DNA of 10,224 nt from Clostridiales bacterium (GTDB lineage: Bacteria > Bacillota > Clostridia > UBA8921), in the NCBI GenBank assembly GCA_003535395.1, contig DOHE01000005.1:1-10224 (forward strand), written 5' to 3'. Below are positions 1 through 6,289 of the stretch, piece after piece; positions within the stretch are counted from its first letter, which is position 1; each line of letters starts with the position of its first letter. The notes below the pieces were generated by a model. The model did not search any database, had not been told where the DNA came from, and saw only the letters and a program-made list of their open reading frames with translations. The translations under genes were made by a program, and so were the position numbers.

Positions 1-381
1 CGCAAAAAGCTGGGGCGTCCTTCGCATGAAGGGTTGCCTGCCATCAATCCGACCCATTATCAAATCCTGATCACCCTGAAGAACGAGGGGATGCTTTCTG
101 TATCGGATATCGGCCGCCGGTTGATGATTTCCAAACCCAACATGACGCCGCTGATCGACAAGCTCCTTTCCTTCGGATTTGTCAATCGTGTCCCGGATGT
201 AAAGGACCGCAGGATCGTGAACATCTCCCTGACCGATGAAGGCCGCAGTTATTTGGACGAACGCCGCCGCCGCAACCAGCATTTTCTTGGAGAAAAGCTG
301 GCCAGATTGCCGGAGGGAGAACTGGATGAACTTGTGGGATCCATCGACGTGCTGTTTGGAGTTTTGCAAAAACTGGAGTAA
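1..381 (+). CDS. MarR-family transcriptional regulator, 5' partial
   Basis: The reading frame is open from the first base, so the true start lies left of the window; 126 residues and a TAA stop are visible. The sequence has the MarR winged-helix layout. A helix-turn-helix follows LSVSDIGRRL, with a recognition helix around SKPNMTPLIDKLLSFGFV. The wing carries the typical D-x-K-D-R-R pattern (VPDVKDRRIVNISLTDEG). A C-terminal helical stretch would form the dimer interface. Proteins of this family bind palindromic operators as dimers and often repress transport, resistance or stress genes, releasing DNA on ligand binding or oxidation. No ligand or target can be named here, because any autoregulated neighbour would lie upstream, outside the window. 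The gap to the next gene is only 22 nt, so read-through into the U32 gene is likely, although a shared function is not implied. An internal TTG at 34 could serve as a start but would cut into the N-terminal dimerisation helix. Confidence 0.88.
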   Translation, partial: RKKLGRPSHEGLPAINPTHYQILITLKNEGMLSVSDIGRRLMISKPNMTPLIDKLLSFGFVNRVPDVKDRRIVNISLTDEGRSYLDERRRRNQHFLGEKLARLPEGELDELVGSIDVLFGVLQKLE

Positions 382-403
382 GCGATGACCGGGTGAACGC
401 AGG

Positions 404-2923
404 ATGAACAAAAAAATTGAACTTCTTGCCCCTGCAGGCAACCTGGAATCTTTCCATGCCGCTATAGAGAATGGAGCGGATGCGGTTTACCTGGGAATGA
501 AAAAATTCAGTGCCCGGAGCGCCGCTGAAAACTTTGAAGGCAGCGAACTGCCTTTCCTGTTCCGGTTTGCCCATATACGGGGAGTCAGGGTGTACCTGGC
601 CATCAACACCCTTCTTATGGATAATGAATTGGACGAATGCGTTTCTCTGGCCGGCGAGGCAAAGTCAGCCGGGGTGGACGGAGTCATCGTGCAGGATCCG
701 GGCCTGGCAAACCGCCTTCAGAATCAATACCCTGAACTGCCCTTGCATGCCAGTACCCAGATGACCATCCGGGATGCAGAAGGGGCAAAACTGATGCGGG
801 AACTTGGATTCAAGCGTGTCATTCTCGCACGGGAACTCTCCCGGCAGGACATCGAATCCATCAGCACCATCCCCGGCATTGAAACGGAAGTGTTCGTGCA
901 TGGGGCAAGATGTGTATGCTATTCCGGGCAATGTCACATGAGTCGGTTGATCGGAGGCAGAAGCGGCAACCGGGGGTCTTGTGCCCAGCCCTGCCGCCAG
1001 CTTTGGTCCCTCGACGGGGATCCCGGACAGCGGGGATATCTCTTAAGCATGAAGGATCTTTGCCTTCTTCCACAGATGCATACCTTATGCCGGTCCGGAG
1101 TCACATCCCTGAAGATCGAGGGGCGGATGAAAACTCCGGAGTATGTGGCTACAGTGACAGGGATCTACAGAAAATACCTGGACCTGGCTGCTCAGATGCC
1201 GGAAGGAGCGCCATGGCCCCTGCCGGATATGGAGCGGGATCTGTTTCGACTGATGCAGATTTTCAACCGGGGTTTTACAGAAGGATATTATTCCCGGGTG
1301 ACCTCATCCGAAATGGCCTCCCTCCAGAAACCAAAAAACCATGGGATCCGTGTGGGAACGGTCACTGCGGTTTTCGCAGCTGTCCGCAATATTGAAGCCA
1401 GCCTTTCAGACAGCATCCCCGGGGATCCGGGGCCCGCGCTTTCGATTGGAGACGGGATCGAAGTATGGAATGGGGAAAACGAAAATCCCGGTACCATTAT
1501 CAGCTATCTTCGAACCCGGCAGGGGCCGGTGGAGCAAGTCCCGGGCGGAGTCACTGTGCGCATCGGTGATTTGAGCGGACATATCATCCCGGGGATGCCG
1601 CTTTACCGCACTTCATCCAAAAACTTGAACCGGGAGGCAAAAACCAGCTATTTACGGCCCATGAATGGCAACGGCCTTCGCAGGATCAGCCTGGAAGCTG
1701 AGTTTACAGCAAGCCCCGGAAGCCCGGCCTCCCTGTCTGTCCGCGATCCGGAAGGCCGTGAGGCAGTGGCTTGGACGGAAACCGCAGCAGTTTTGGCTTT
1801 GGAAAATCCACTGGACCCGCAGCGCGTGCGGGCTCAACTGATACGCACCGGCGGAACTCCGTACCAGATCCGGGATCTTAAGATCCGGCTTCAGCCCGGG
1901 GTGTTTTTGCCTGTCCGGGACCTGAATGCGCTTCGTCGCAAAGCTCTGGAGAGTATGGATGAAGAACGAAGCCGTCTTTCCATACCCGTTGCACACCGGC
2001 CTTTCCGGGAATCCGGCGTATGCGGTCCTGCGGCTCCGGGGACTGCCGATCCGCGCATGTTACAGCTGTTTTTTCACCGGCTGTCCGGTTTGCTTGACTG
2101 GTGTAAAGCCAGCCCGAAGCATGGAGCAGACTGCCTGGATCGGATCAGCACCGTCATCGTCGTATTTCAGCCAGGCCCGGAAGGATGCCCGGGCAATGCT
2201 TCATTGGAAGAATACAGGGAAGCCATCCGGCTATGCAGGGAGCGGGGCCTCGATCTGTATTTTTCTGTTGCCTGGCCGCAGCTGTTGAAACTATGCCATT
2301 CTCTGGAGCCGGACGGCATCCTGGCAGAGAACCCGGGAGTGCTGTATGCAGCGAAAAATATTGACAAACAGGGCCTTCAGTCACCCTGGCCGGTATGGGC
2401 CGGAACCGGCATGAACCTTTGCAATTCCAGCGCTGAAGAATTTGCAGCAGGCCTGGGTGTCTGCGGAATTTGCCTGTCATATGAACTTGCGCCCGAATCG
2501 GCGCTCCTTCTTCCGGAATCCGGGATCCCGCGGGCGTATGTTGCATATGGAAGCATTCCGGTGATGCAGATGCCTTACTGCCCACAAGGTGCATTATCGG
2601 GCTGTGGCGGTCCTGGCCCGGAACGGAAGGGATGTGCTGCATCCGGCAGGCATGTGCTGACGGATGTGAAAGGCAGGCATTATCCAATGGTGCAGGCAAG
2701 GGGGGCTGCGGGCGGAGCCTGCCTGTGCATTCTTTACGACCCGGTGAAGCGGGAGTTGCCGGCCCGGGACGTGCTTCAGTTCTGCCGCGGGGGGATACAG
2801 CCAAGGCTTGATTTTCTGGATGAGCCGCCGGAAAAGGTTTGGGAGATTGTTTGCCGCTACGCCCGTCCTGTCGAGGACACCCAGCCGCAGGATCCAATCC
2901 GGGACCCGATGCGCTGTCATTGA
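404..2923 (+). CDS. Peptidase U32 family protein with DUF3656 (RlhA-like, probable RNA hydroxylation factor)
   Basis: The 839-residue protein starts with the U32 N-terminal signature (IELLAPAGNLESFHAAI, then GADAVYLG). The U32 family motif lies at residues 162-180 (EVF..GA.C..YSGQC.MS). Cys170, Cys177, Cys193 and Cys220 or Cys229 match the spacing of the four cysteines that hold a [4Fe-4S] cluster in UbiU- and TrhP-type relatives. LKIEGRMKTPEYV at about 236-248 is also typical. The middle (about 380-500) corresponds to the DUF3656 region. The C-terminal part has another cysteine-rich block (Cys726, Cys734, Cys744) ahead of LTDVKGRHYPM. Despite the name, characterised members such as E. coli RlhA and TrhP hydroxylate rRNA or tRNA, so RNA modification is the best inference; the substrate is not shown by sequence. 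The family motif has Arg169 where a small hydrophobic residue is usual. The start is chosen by family alignment; the only Shine-Dalgarno-like sequence is weak (GGGTGA at 391-396). dut follows after 15 nt. Confidence 0.9.
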   Translation: MNKKIELLAPAGNLESFHAAIENGADAVYLGMKKFSARSAAENFEGSELPFLFRFAHIRGVRVYLAINTLLMDNELDECVSLAGEAKSAGVDGVIVQDPGLANRLQNQYPELPLHASTQMTIRDAEGAKLMRELGFKRVILARELSRQDIESISTIPGIETEVFVHGARCVCYSGQCHMSRLIGGRSGNRGSCAQPCRQLWSLDGDPGQRGYLLSMKDLCLLPQMHTLCRSGVTSLKIEGRMKTPEYVATVTGIYRKYLDLAAQMPEGAPWPLPDMERDLFRLMQIFNRGFTEGYYSRVTSSEMASLQKPKNHGIRVGTVTAVFAAVRNIEASLSDSIPGDPGPALSIGDGIEVWNGENENPGTIISYLRTRQGPVEQVPGGVTVRIGDLSGHIIPGMPLYRTSSKNLNREAKTSYLRPMNGNGLRRISLEAEFTASPGSPASLSVRDPEGREAVAWTETAAVLALENPLDPQRVRAQLIRTGGTPYQIRDLKIRLQPGVFLPVRDLNALRRKALESMDEERSRLSIPVAHRPFRESGVCGPAAPGTADPRMLQLFFHRLSGLLDWCKASPKHGADCLDRISTVIVVFQPGPEGCPGNASLEEYREAIRLCRERGLDLYFSVAWPQLLKLCHSLEPDGILAENPGVLYAAKNIDKQGLQSPWPVWAGTGMNLCNSSAEEFAAGLGVCGICLSYELAPESALLLPESGIPRAYVAYGSIPVMQMPYCPQGALSGCGGPGPERKGCAASGRHVLTDVKGRHYPMVQARGAAGGACLCILYDPVKRELPARDVLQFCRGGIQPRLDFLDEPPEKVWEIVCRYARPVEDTQPQDPIRDPMRCH

Positions 2924-2938
2924 GAGAGGAGATTGATC

Positions 2939-3442
2939 ATGGTCAAGGTACGAATCGAAAAATGCCGGGAACACGCCAGGATACCCTTCTACGCCAGACC
3001 CGGGGATGCGGGCATGGATGTGTGTGCCGCGGAGGAGCTTTTCCTCGCACCGGGAGAGACGGGAATCTTATGGACCGGCCTGAAACTTGCGATCCCTGAA
3101 GGGTATGAGATCCAGGTAAGGCCCCGCAGCGGGCTGTCCTTTAATACTCCTCTCCGGATATCAAACGCTCCGGGGACCATTGACAGCGGCTATCGGGATG
3201 AGTTGGGAGTCATCATGACCAACACATCTCCAAAGGCTGACGGTGTGGAGGAGGAAACGTTCACAGTGGACTCTAAGGGTAAGCGGAAGGGGATCTGCCA
3301 TATCCGGCAAGGCGATCGTATCGCTCAGCTGGTGCTGGCCCGGGTACCGCGGATGGAGCTGGTGGAAGTGCCTTCTGTGGCGGAGTTCGGAAGCGGTCGG
3401 GGCGGCGGGTTCGGATCGACCGGGACCGGGCATGAAGTCTGA
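2939..3442 (+). CDS. dut: dUTP diphosphatase (trimeric dUTPase)
   Basis: This enzyme hydrolyses dUTP to dUMP and pyrophosphate, keeping uracil out of DNA and supplying dUMP for thymidylate synthesis. All five dUTPase motifs are visible in the 167-residue product. Motif 1 is DAGMDVCA (about 23-30) and motif 2 is RPRSGL (61-66). Motif 3 is GTIDSGYRDELGVI (79-92), with Asp82 as the catalytic-base position. Motif 4 is GDRIAQLVL (125-133), and motif 5 is the Gly-rich GRGGGFGSTG tail (153-162) that closes over the nucleotide. Between motifs 3 and 4 there are about 29 residues where E. coli Dut has about 10, so a charged insertion is present (near 97-121). ATG 2939 is chosen over the in-frame TTG at 2933 because GGAG at 2928-2931 sits 7 nt before the ATG but almost touches the TTG. 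The gene lies 15 nt after the U32 gene, with hflX directly behind it. Confidence 0.96.
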   Translation: MVKVRIEKCREHARIPFYARPGDAGMDVCAAEELFLAPGETGILWTGLKLAIPEGYEIQVRPRSGLSFNTPLRISNAPGTIDSGYRDELGVIMTNTSPKADGVEEETFTVDSKGKRKGICHIRQGDRIAQLVLARVPRMELVEVPSVAEFGSGRGGGFGSTGTGHEV

Positions 3443-3446
3443 GGCG

Positions 3447-3453
3447 AAGGAGG
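3447..3453 (+). promoter_or_regulatory. Strong Shine-Dalgarno that points to a TTG start for hflX
   Basis: AAGGAGG lies just after the dut stop. Eight bases separate it from the TTG at 3462, which is in frame with HflX. The upstream in-frame ATG at 3432 lies inside dut and has no comparable ribosome binding site. An ATG at 3454 is out of frame. The TTG is therefore the best-supported start, although initiation at 3432 cannot be excluded. Confidence 0.7.
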
Positions 3454-3460
3454 ATGACGG

Positions 3461-3486
3461 TTTGGAAACTTTGGAAACTTTGGAAA
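3461..3486 (+). repeat. 9-bp tandem repeat over the hflX start codon
   Basis: The unit TTTGGAAAC occurs at 3461-3469 and 3470-3478, followed by eight of its nine bases at 3479-3486. It encodes the N-terminal Leu-Glu-Thr repeats of HflX and places three in-frame TTG codons at 3462, 3471 and 3480. Because the unit is a multiple of three, gain or loss of a copy would change the N terminus by three residues without breaking the frame. Confidence 0.9.
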
Positions 3487-5009
3487 GGGTGATATTGACA
3501 GGCATCGAGAATTCCCTGTATCCCGAATCCATCCAGGAACTGGAAGGGCTGGTATATACGGCTGGGGGCCGGGTGACGGGAAGTTTCCTGCAGCGCAAAC
3601 AGAGCCCGGATCCGGCCTGGTATATCGGCAAGGGAAAGGCGGAAGAGATCGCAGCAGCGGTACGGGAACAGCAGGCGGATCTGGTGGTGTTTGACAATGA
3701 ACTCTCTGCGGTGCAGGTACGAAATCTGGAGCAGATCCTAAGTGTGCGGGTCATCGACCGTACCATGCTGATCCTGGATATCTTTGCCCAACGGGCGCTG
3801 TCACGGGAAGGCAAACTGCAGGTGGAACTGGCCCAGCTCAAACATCTGCTGCCGAGGCTTTCCGGAATGGGAGTCTCTCTTTCCCGGCTGGGAGGCGGGA
3901 TCGGTACCCGGGGACCCGGGGAAAAGAAAATCGAGACGGACCGACGGCATATCCGGCGAAGGATCCAGTCCATTGAAAATCAGCTAAAGCTTGTAGTCCG
4001 GAGACGCAACATTCTGAGAGAGAGCAGAAAACGGGCCGATTTGCCGGTAGTAGCGGTGGTGGGATACACCAATTCGGGCAAGACCACCCTGATCAACACC
4101 CTTTGCGGATCCGGGCTTTCCGCTGAAGACAAGCTGTTTGCCACGCTGGATCCGGCAGCCCGCGCGACGGTCATGCCCGGCGGGAAAAAGGTGATTTTTA
4201 CGGATACGGTGGGATTCATCCAAAATTTGCCCCATGAACTGGTAGAGGCTTTTCAGTCCACCCTGGAGGAAGTATTGCACGCAGATGTGATTCTGCATGT
4301 GGCGGATGCTTCAGTAGAGGATCTGCCCCATCGCATCCGGGTGGTTCAGGAAATGCTGAAACAGATCGGAACAAATGCCCCGGTGATCCTGCTGTACAAC
4401 AAGGCGGACAGGCTTGAAACAGCTGAGAGGGAAAACGGACAGAACCGCCGGCTTTTAGCCTCGGCAGTGACCGGAGAGGGGATTCCGGAACTGCTTGAAG
4501 CCGTTTCCCTTGCGATTGCTAAACCCATGATGGAAATGGAACTCAGGGTCCCTTACCAGGACGGCTGGGTGGAGCCGTGGCTACGAAAACACGGAGAGGT
4601 CCTTGAAACCCGCCACCTGGAAAACGCTGTTTACTATCGAGTACGTCTTGAAGAAAAAATGATTGCCCGCTGGAATGAGCTTGATGGAAACATACCGGAT
4701 CTGGTGATCAACACCACTCCCTTCGGAATGGAGGGAACAGGGGAAACATCTCCGGCCGCCTCTTTTCCCCTGGAGGGGATGTGGCCAGGATTCACGCAGG
4801 GCCAGGCGGGATATGACCTGATCTACCGCCCCGCTGTCACTCCGCTGATGCAAAGCGCCTTCCAGAAAGGATGCCCGGCATGGAGCGGATTGGGCATGCT
4901 TGTGATGCAGGGCGCGGAGTCCTTCCGGATCTGGACGGGGATGGAAGTCGATCCGGATCTGCTGGATGAAACCATCGATGAATTGCAGGTGCTGCTCAAT
5001 GGGACATGA
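3462..5009 (+). CDS. hflX: HflX ribosome-associated GTPase fused in frame to a C-terminal fragment of shikimate dehydrogenase
   Basis: Residues 1-407 (from TTG 3462) form an apparently complete HflX, a GTPase that in other bacteria splits or rescues stalled 70S ribosomes. The N-terminal domain ends in the HflX signature GGIGTRGPGEKKIETDRR, starting at residue 144. The G domain has the P-loop GYTNSGKTT (201-209), DTVGF (248-252), NKAD (313-316) and SAV (334-336). A short HflX C-terminal domain follows, up to about RWNEL (403-407). The usual family length is about 410-430 residues, but this frame continues for 108 more. Those residues match the end of AroE: DLVINTTPFGM, DLIYRPAVTPLM, then GLGMLVMQGAESF.IWTG. 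AroE's substrate-binding domain is missing, so shikimate dehydrogenase activity is not expected; GTPase activity probably remains. An alternative ATG at 3432 would add ten residues and overlap dut by 11 nt. The stop overlaps the next start by 11 nt. HflX assignment is very firm, and the fused tail is clear from motifs. Confidence 0.93.
   Translation: METLETLERVILTGIENSLYPESIQELEGLVYTAGGRVTGSFLQRKQSPDPAWYIGKGKAEEIAAAVREQQADLVVFDNELSAVQVRNLEQILSVRVIDRTMLILDIFAQRALSREGKLQVELAQLKHLLPRLSGMGVSLSRLGGGIGTRGPGEKKIETDRRHIRRRIQSIENQLKLVVRRRNILRESRKRADLPVVAVVGYTNSGKTTLINTLCGSGLSAEDKLFATLDPAARATVMPGGKKVIFTDTVGFIQNLPHELVEAFQSTLEEVLHADVILHVADASVEDLPHRIRVVQEMLKQIGTNAPVILLYNKADRLETAERENGQNRRLLASAVTGEGIPELLEAVSLAIAKPMMEMELRVPYQDGWVEPWLRKHGEVLETRHLENAVYYRVRLEEKMIARWNELDGNIPDLVINTTPFGMEGTGETSPAASFPLEGMWPGFTQGQAGYDLIYRPAVTPLMQSAFQKGCPAWSGLGMLVMQGAESFRIWTGMEVDPDLLDETIDELQVLLNGT
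4683..5009 (+). other. AroE C-terminal remnant within the hflX frame
   Basis: From about Asp408 of the chimera onward the sequence is the last ~108 residues of a shikimate 5-dehydrogenase (family length about 270-290). Visible family landmarks are INTTPFGM at the end of the Rossmann domain, DLIY.P..TPL, and the closing GLGMLV.QGAESF..WTG, whose Gln contacts shikimate in known structures. The catalytic Lys/Asp of the N-terminal domain and the NADP-binding Gly-rich loop are absent. There is no stop or start between the HflX and AroE parts, so the fragment can only be translated as a fused tail, unless initiation occurs internally. The exact junction cannot be fixed by eye and lies around 4671-4690. 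Confidence 0.85.
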
Positions 5010-5808
5010 TCTTCTTGAAATACTGGTATATATTCTGGCATTCCTGGCAGGGGCCCTGGCCGGGGAAGCAGTGCACATCGTCACATGGGATTTCCTGATG
5101 GAGAAAAAGGCTTTGATGCTTCCTCCCGAATGTATATGCGGCAGTACAGGCTCGAGGATATATATCCATCCTGGCATTTTACGTCTGTTTGTCCATAAGG
5201 AGGTTTGCCCGGTCTGCAACCGGATGCGTCCTCTGGATGTTTTTGCAACGGAAGTCGTGCTGGGGCTGGGGTTTGCGTACCTGATATACCGGTATGGATT
5301 TCGCTTCGAACTGTTTGCAGCCTTTTCCCTGCTTTGTCTGCTGACATTTGCCTTCCGGGCAGGAGTTGCCAAAGCTTTCGTACCCAATTCGCTGATCCTG
5401 TGGTTTCTTGGGCTGGGGCTGATCGTGTCCATCCTGAATGAGATCCTGCCGATTTCCTTCCTGGTGGATCAGACCTGGTGGAACCAGCCGGTTGCTGCGC
5501 TGGGCACGGGAGTTTTTCTGCTGCTTATGTCCTTTTTGGGATCGTTTATCAGCCGAAAGGAAATGGCCATCGGTCCTGGAGATATCAAACTTTTTATGGT
5601 CACTGCTTTTTGTATCGGGTGGCGGCTTGCGGTGTTCGCAGTTTCGATCGCTGTTTTCCTGGCGGGCATGGCCGGTGCAGTGCTTTTGATCGCCGGCATA
5701 CGAGAACGGGAGGATACTCTGCCATTTTCCCCCTTTATTGCTGTGGGCGCAGCCCTGTCCATTTTTTTCTGGCAGGAATTGATTTTTTGGTTTACAGGAA
5801 TGGCATGA
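4999..5808 (+). CDS. A24-family prepilin-peptidase-like membrane protein, first catalytic Asp missing
   Basis: The 269-residue product is very hydrophobic, with about seven or eight likely membrane segments. It has the outline of a type IV prepilin peptidase: an N-terminal membrane segment, a cytoplasmic loop with a cysteine set (Cys45, Cys47, Cys70, Cys73), then the A24 domain. The second active-site motif is present (GPGDIK, Asp195), as is the late PFSPFIAVGA block. The first catalytic Asp, expected seven residues before the Pro of the (I/V)PN motif, is Gly122 here (AGVAKAFVPN), and there is no other Asp between residues 81 and 156. Peptidase activity is therefore doubtful, and the protein may be degenerate or have a different role. 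No prepilin or assembly genes are nearby. ATG 4999 is preferred: it overlaps the preceding stop by 11 nt with AGGTG at 4987-4991 ahead of it. An in-frame ATG at 4966 lies deeper in the upstream gene. Thirty bases separate it from aroQ. Confidence 0.82.
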   Translation: MGHDLLEILVYILAFLAGALAGEAVHIVTWDFLMEKKALMLPPECICGSTGSRIYIHPGILRLFVHKEVCPVCNRMRPLDVFATEVVLGLGFAYLIYRYGFRFELFAAFSLLCLLTFAFRAGVAKAFVPNSLILWFLGLGLIVSILNEILPISFLVDQTWWNQPVAALGTGVFLLLMSFLGSFISRKEMAIGPGDIKLFMVTAFCIGWRLAVFAVSIAVFLAGMAGAVLLIAGIREREDTLPFSPFIAVGAALSIFFWQELIFWFTGMA

Positions 5809-5838
5809 TACGAGGTTATTGAGTGAGGAGGTATTTTT

Positions 5839-6288
5839 ATGACCAAAGTACTGGTGATCAACGGACCCAATCTTAATATCCTGGGGACCCGGGAACCGCA
5901 AATCTATGGACGGACCTCTTTGGCGAAGCTGGAGGAAATGGTGGCGGAGAAAGCGTCCGAACTTGGACTGGAGGCGGATTTTTTTCAGTCTAACCATGAA
6001 GGAGCGGTCATTGATGCCATCCATGCGACGGAGGGAAAATTTGACTGGATCATCTTGAATCCGGCGGCTTTTACACACTACAGTTATGCTGTCCATGATG
6101 CACTCAAAGGAGTGGATGTGCCGGCCGTCGAGGTACACCTTTCAAATATCCATGCCCGTGAAGGTTTTCGCTCCCATTCAGTGACGGCACCTGCATGCCG
6201 GGGACAGATATGCGGGTTTGGCATCGAATCCTATTATATGGCTCTGCATTACATCAAAATGGTGAGCAGCGAAAAAGAGGAGAGTTGA
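5839..6288 (+). CDS. aroQ: Type II 3-dehydroquinate dehydratase
   Basis: This enzyme catalyses the reversible dehydration of 3-dehydroquinate to 3-dehydroshikimate, the third step of the shikimate pathway, as a cytosolic dodecamer. The 149 residues match the family length. They contain NGPNLNILGTREPQIYG with Arg18 and catalytic Tyr23, followed by QSNHEG and IDAIH. The Asn loop is INPAAFTHYS, where Ala replaces the more common Gly. The active-site EVHLSNIHAREGFRSHS and the closing GFGIESY block complete the set. AGGAGG at 5826-5831 lies 7 nt before the ATG. In B. subtilis the orthologue (yqhS) also precedes the yqhT peptidase and efp, as here. The next pathway enzyme, shikimate dehydrogenase, survives upstream only as a tail fused to HflX, so this organism presumably has another aroE elsewhere if the pathway works. 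Confidence 0.97.
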   Translation: MTKVLVINGPNLNILGTREPQIYGRTSLAKLEEMVAEKASELGLEADFFQSNHEGAVIDAIHATEGKFDWIILNPAAFTHYSYAVHDALKGVDVPAVEVHLSNIHAREGFRSHSVTAPACRGQICGFGIESYYMALHYIKMVSSEKEES

Positions 6289-6289
6289 C

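Noticed and set aside
910..1395. Plus-strand open frame of 161 codons in another frame of the U32 gene
   Set aside because: It overlaps the U32 cysteine motif and has no family similarity that I recognise.
2154..2897. Minus-strand open frame of 247 codons inside the U32 gene
   Set aside because: The Pro/Arg/Cys-rich product is typical of antisense reading of GC-rich genes, and the + strand carries the conserved U32 C-terminal region.
2933..2938. TTG start for dut at 2933
   Set aside because: The Shine-Dalgarno is only about one base away, whereas ATG 2939 has ideal spacing and gives the usual N terminus.
3243..3461. Extension of hflX back to an ATG at 3243
   Set aside because: It would overlap 200 bases of dut, including motifs 4 and 5, and yields a Trp/Arg-rich N terminus not seen in HflX. 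The Shine-Dalgarno at 3447-3453 supports a later start.
4581..5432. Minus-strand open frame of 283 codons opposite the hflX-aroE junction
   Set aside because: I considered it as a possible gene explaining the junction, but the product has no recognisable domain and the + strand shows clear HflX, AroE and A24 motifs over the same bases.
5179..6138. Long minus-strand open frame of 319 codons opposite the A24 gene and aroQ
   Set aside because: It crosses two well-supported + strand genes, has a low-complexity Lys/Gln/Ser-rich product without recognisable motifs, and is the antisense shadow of conserved coding sequence.
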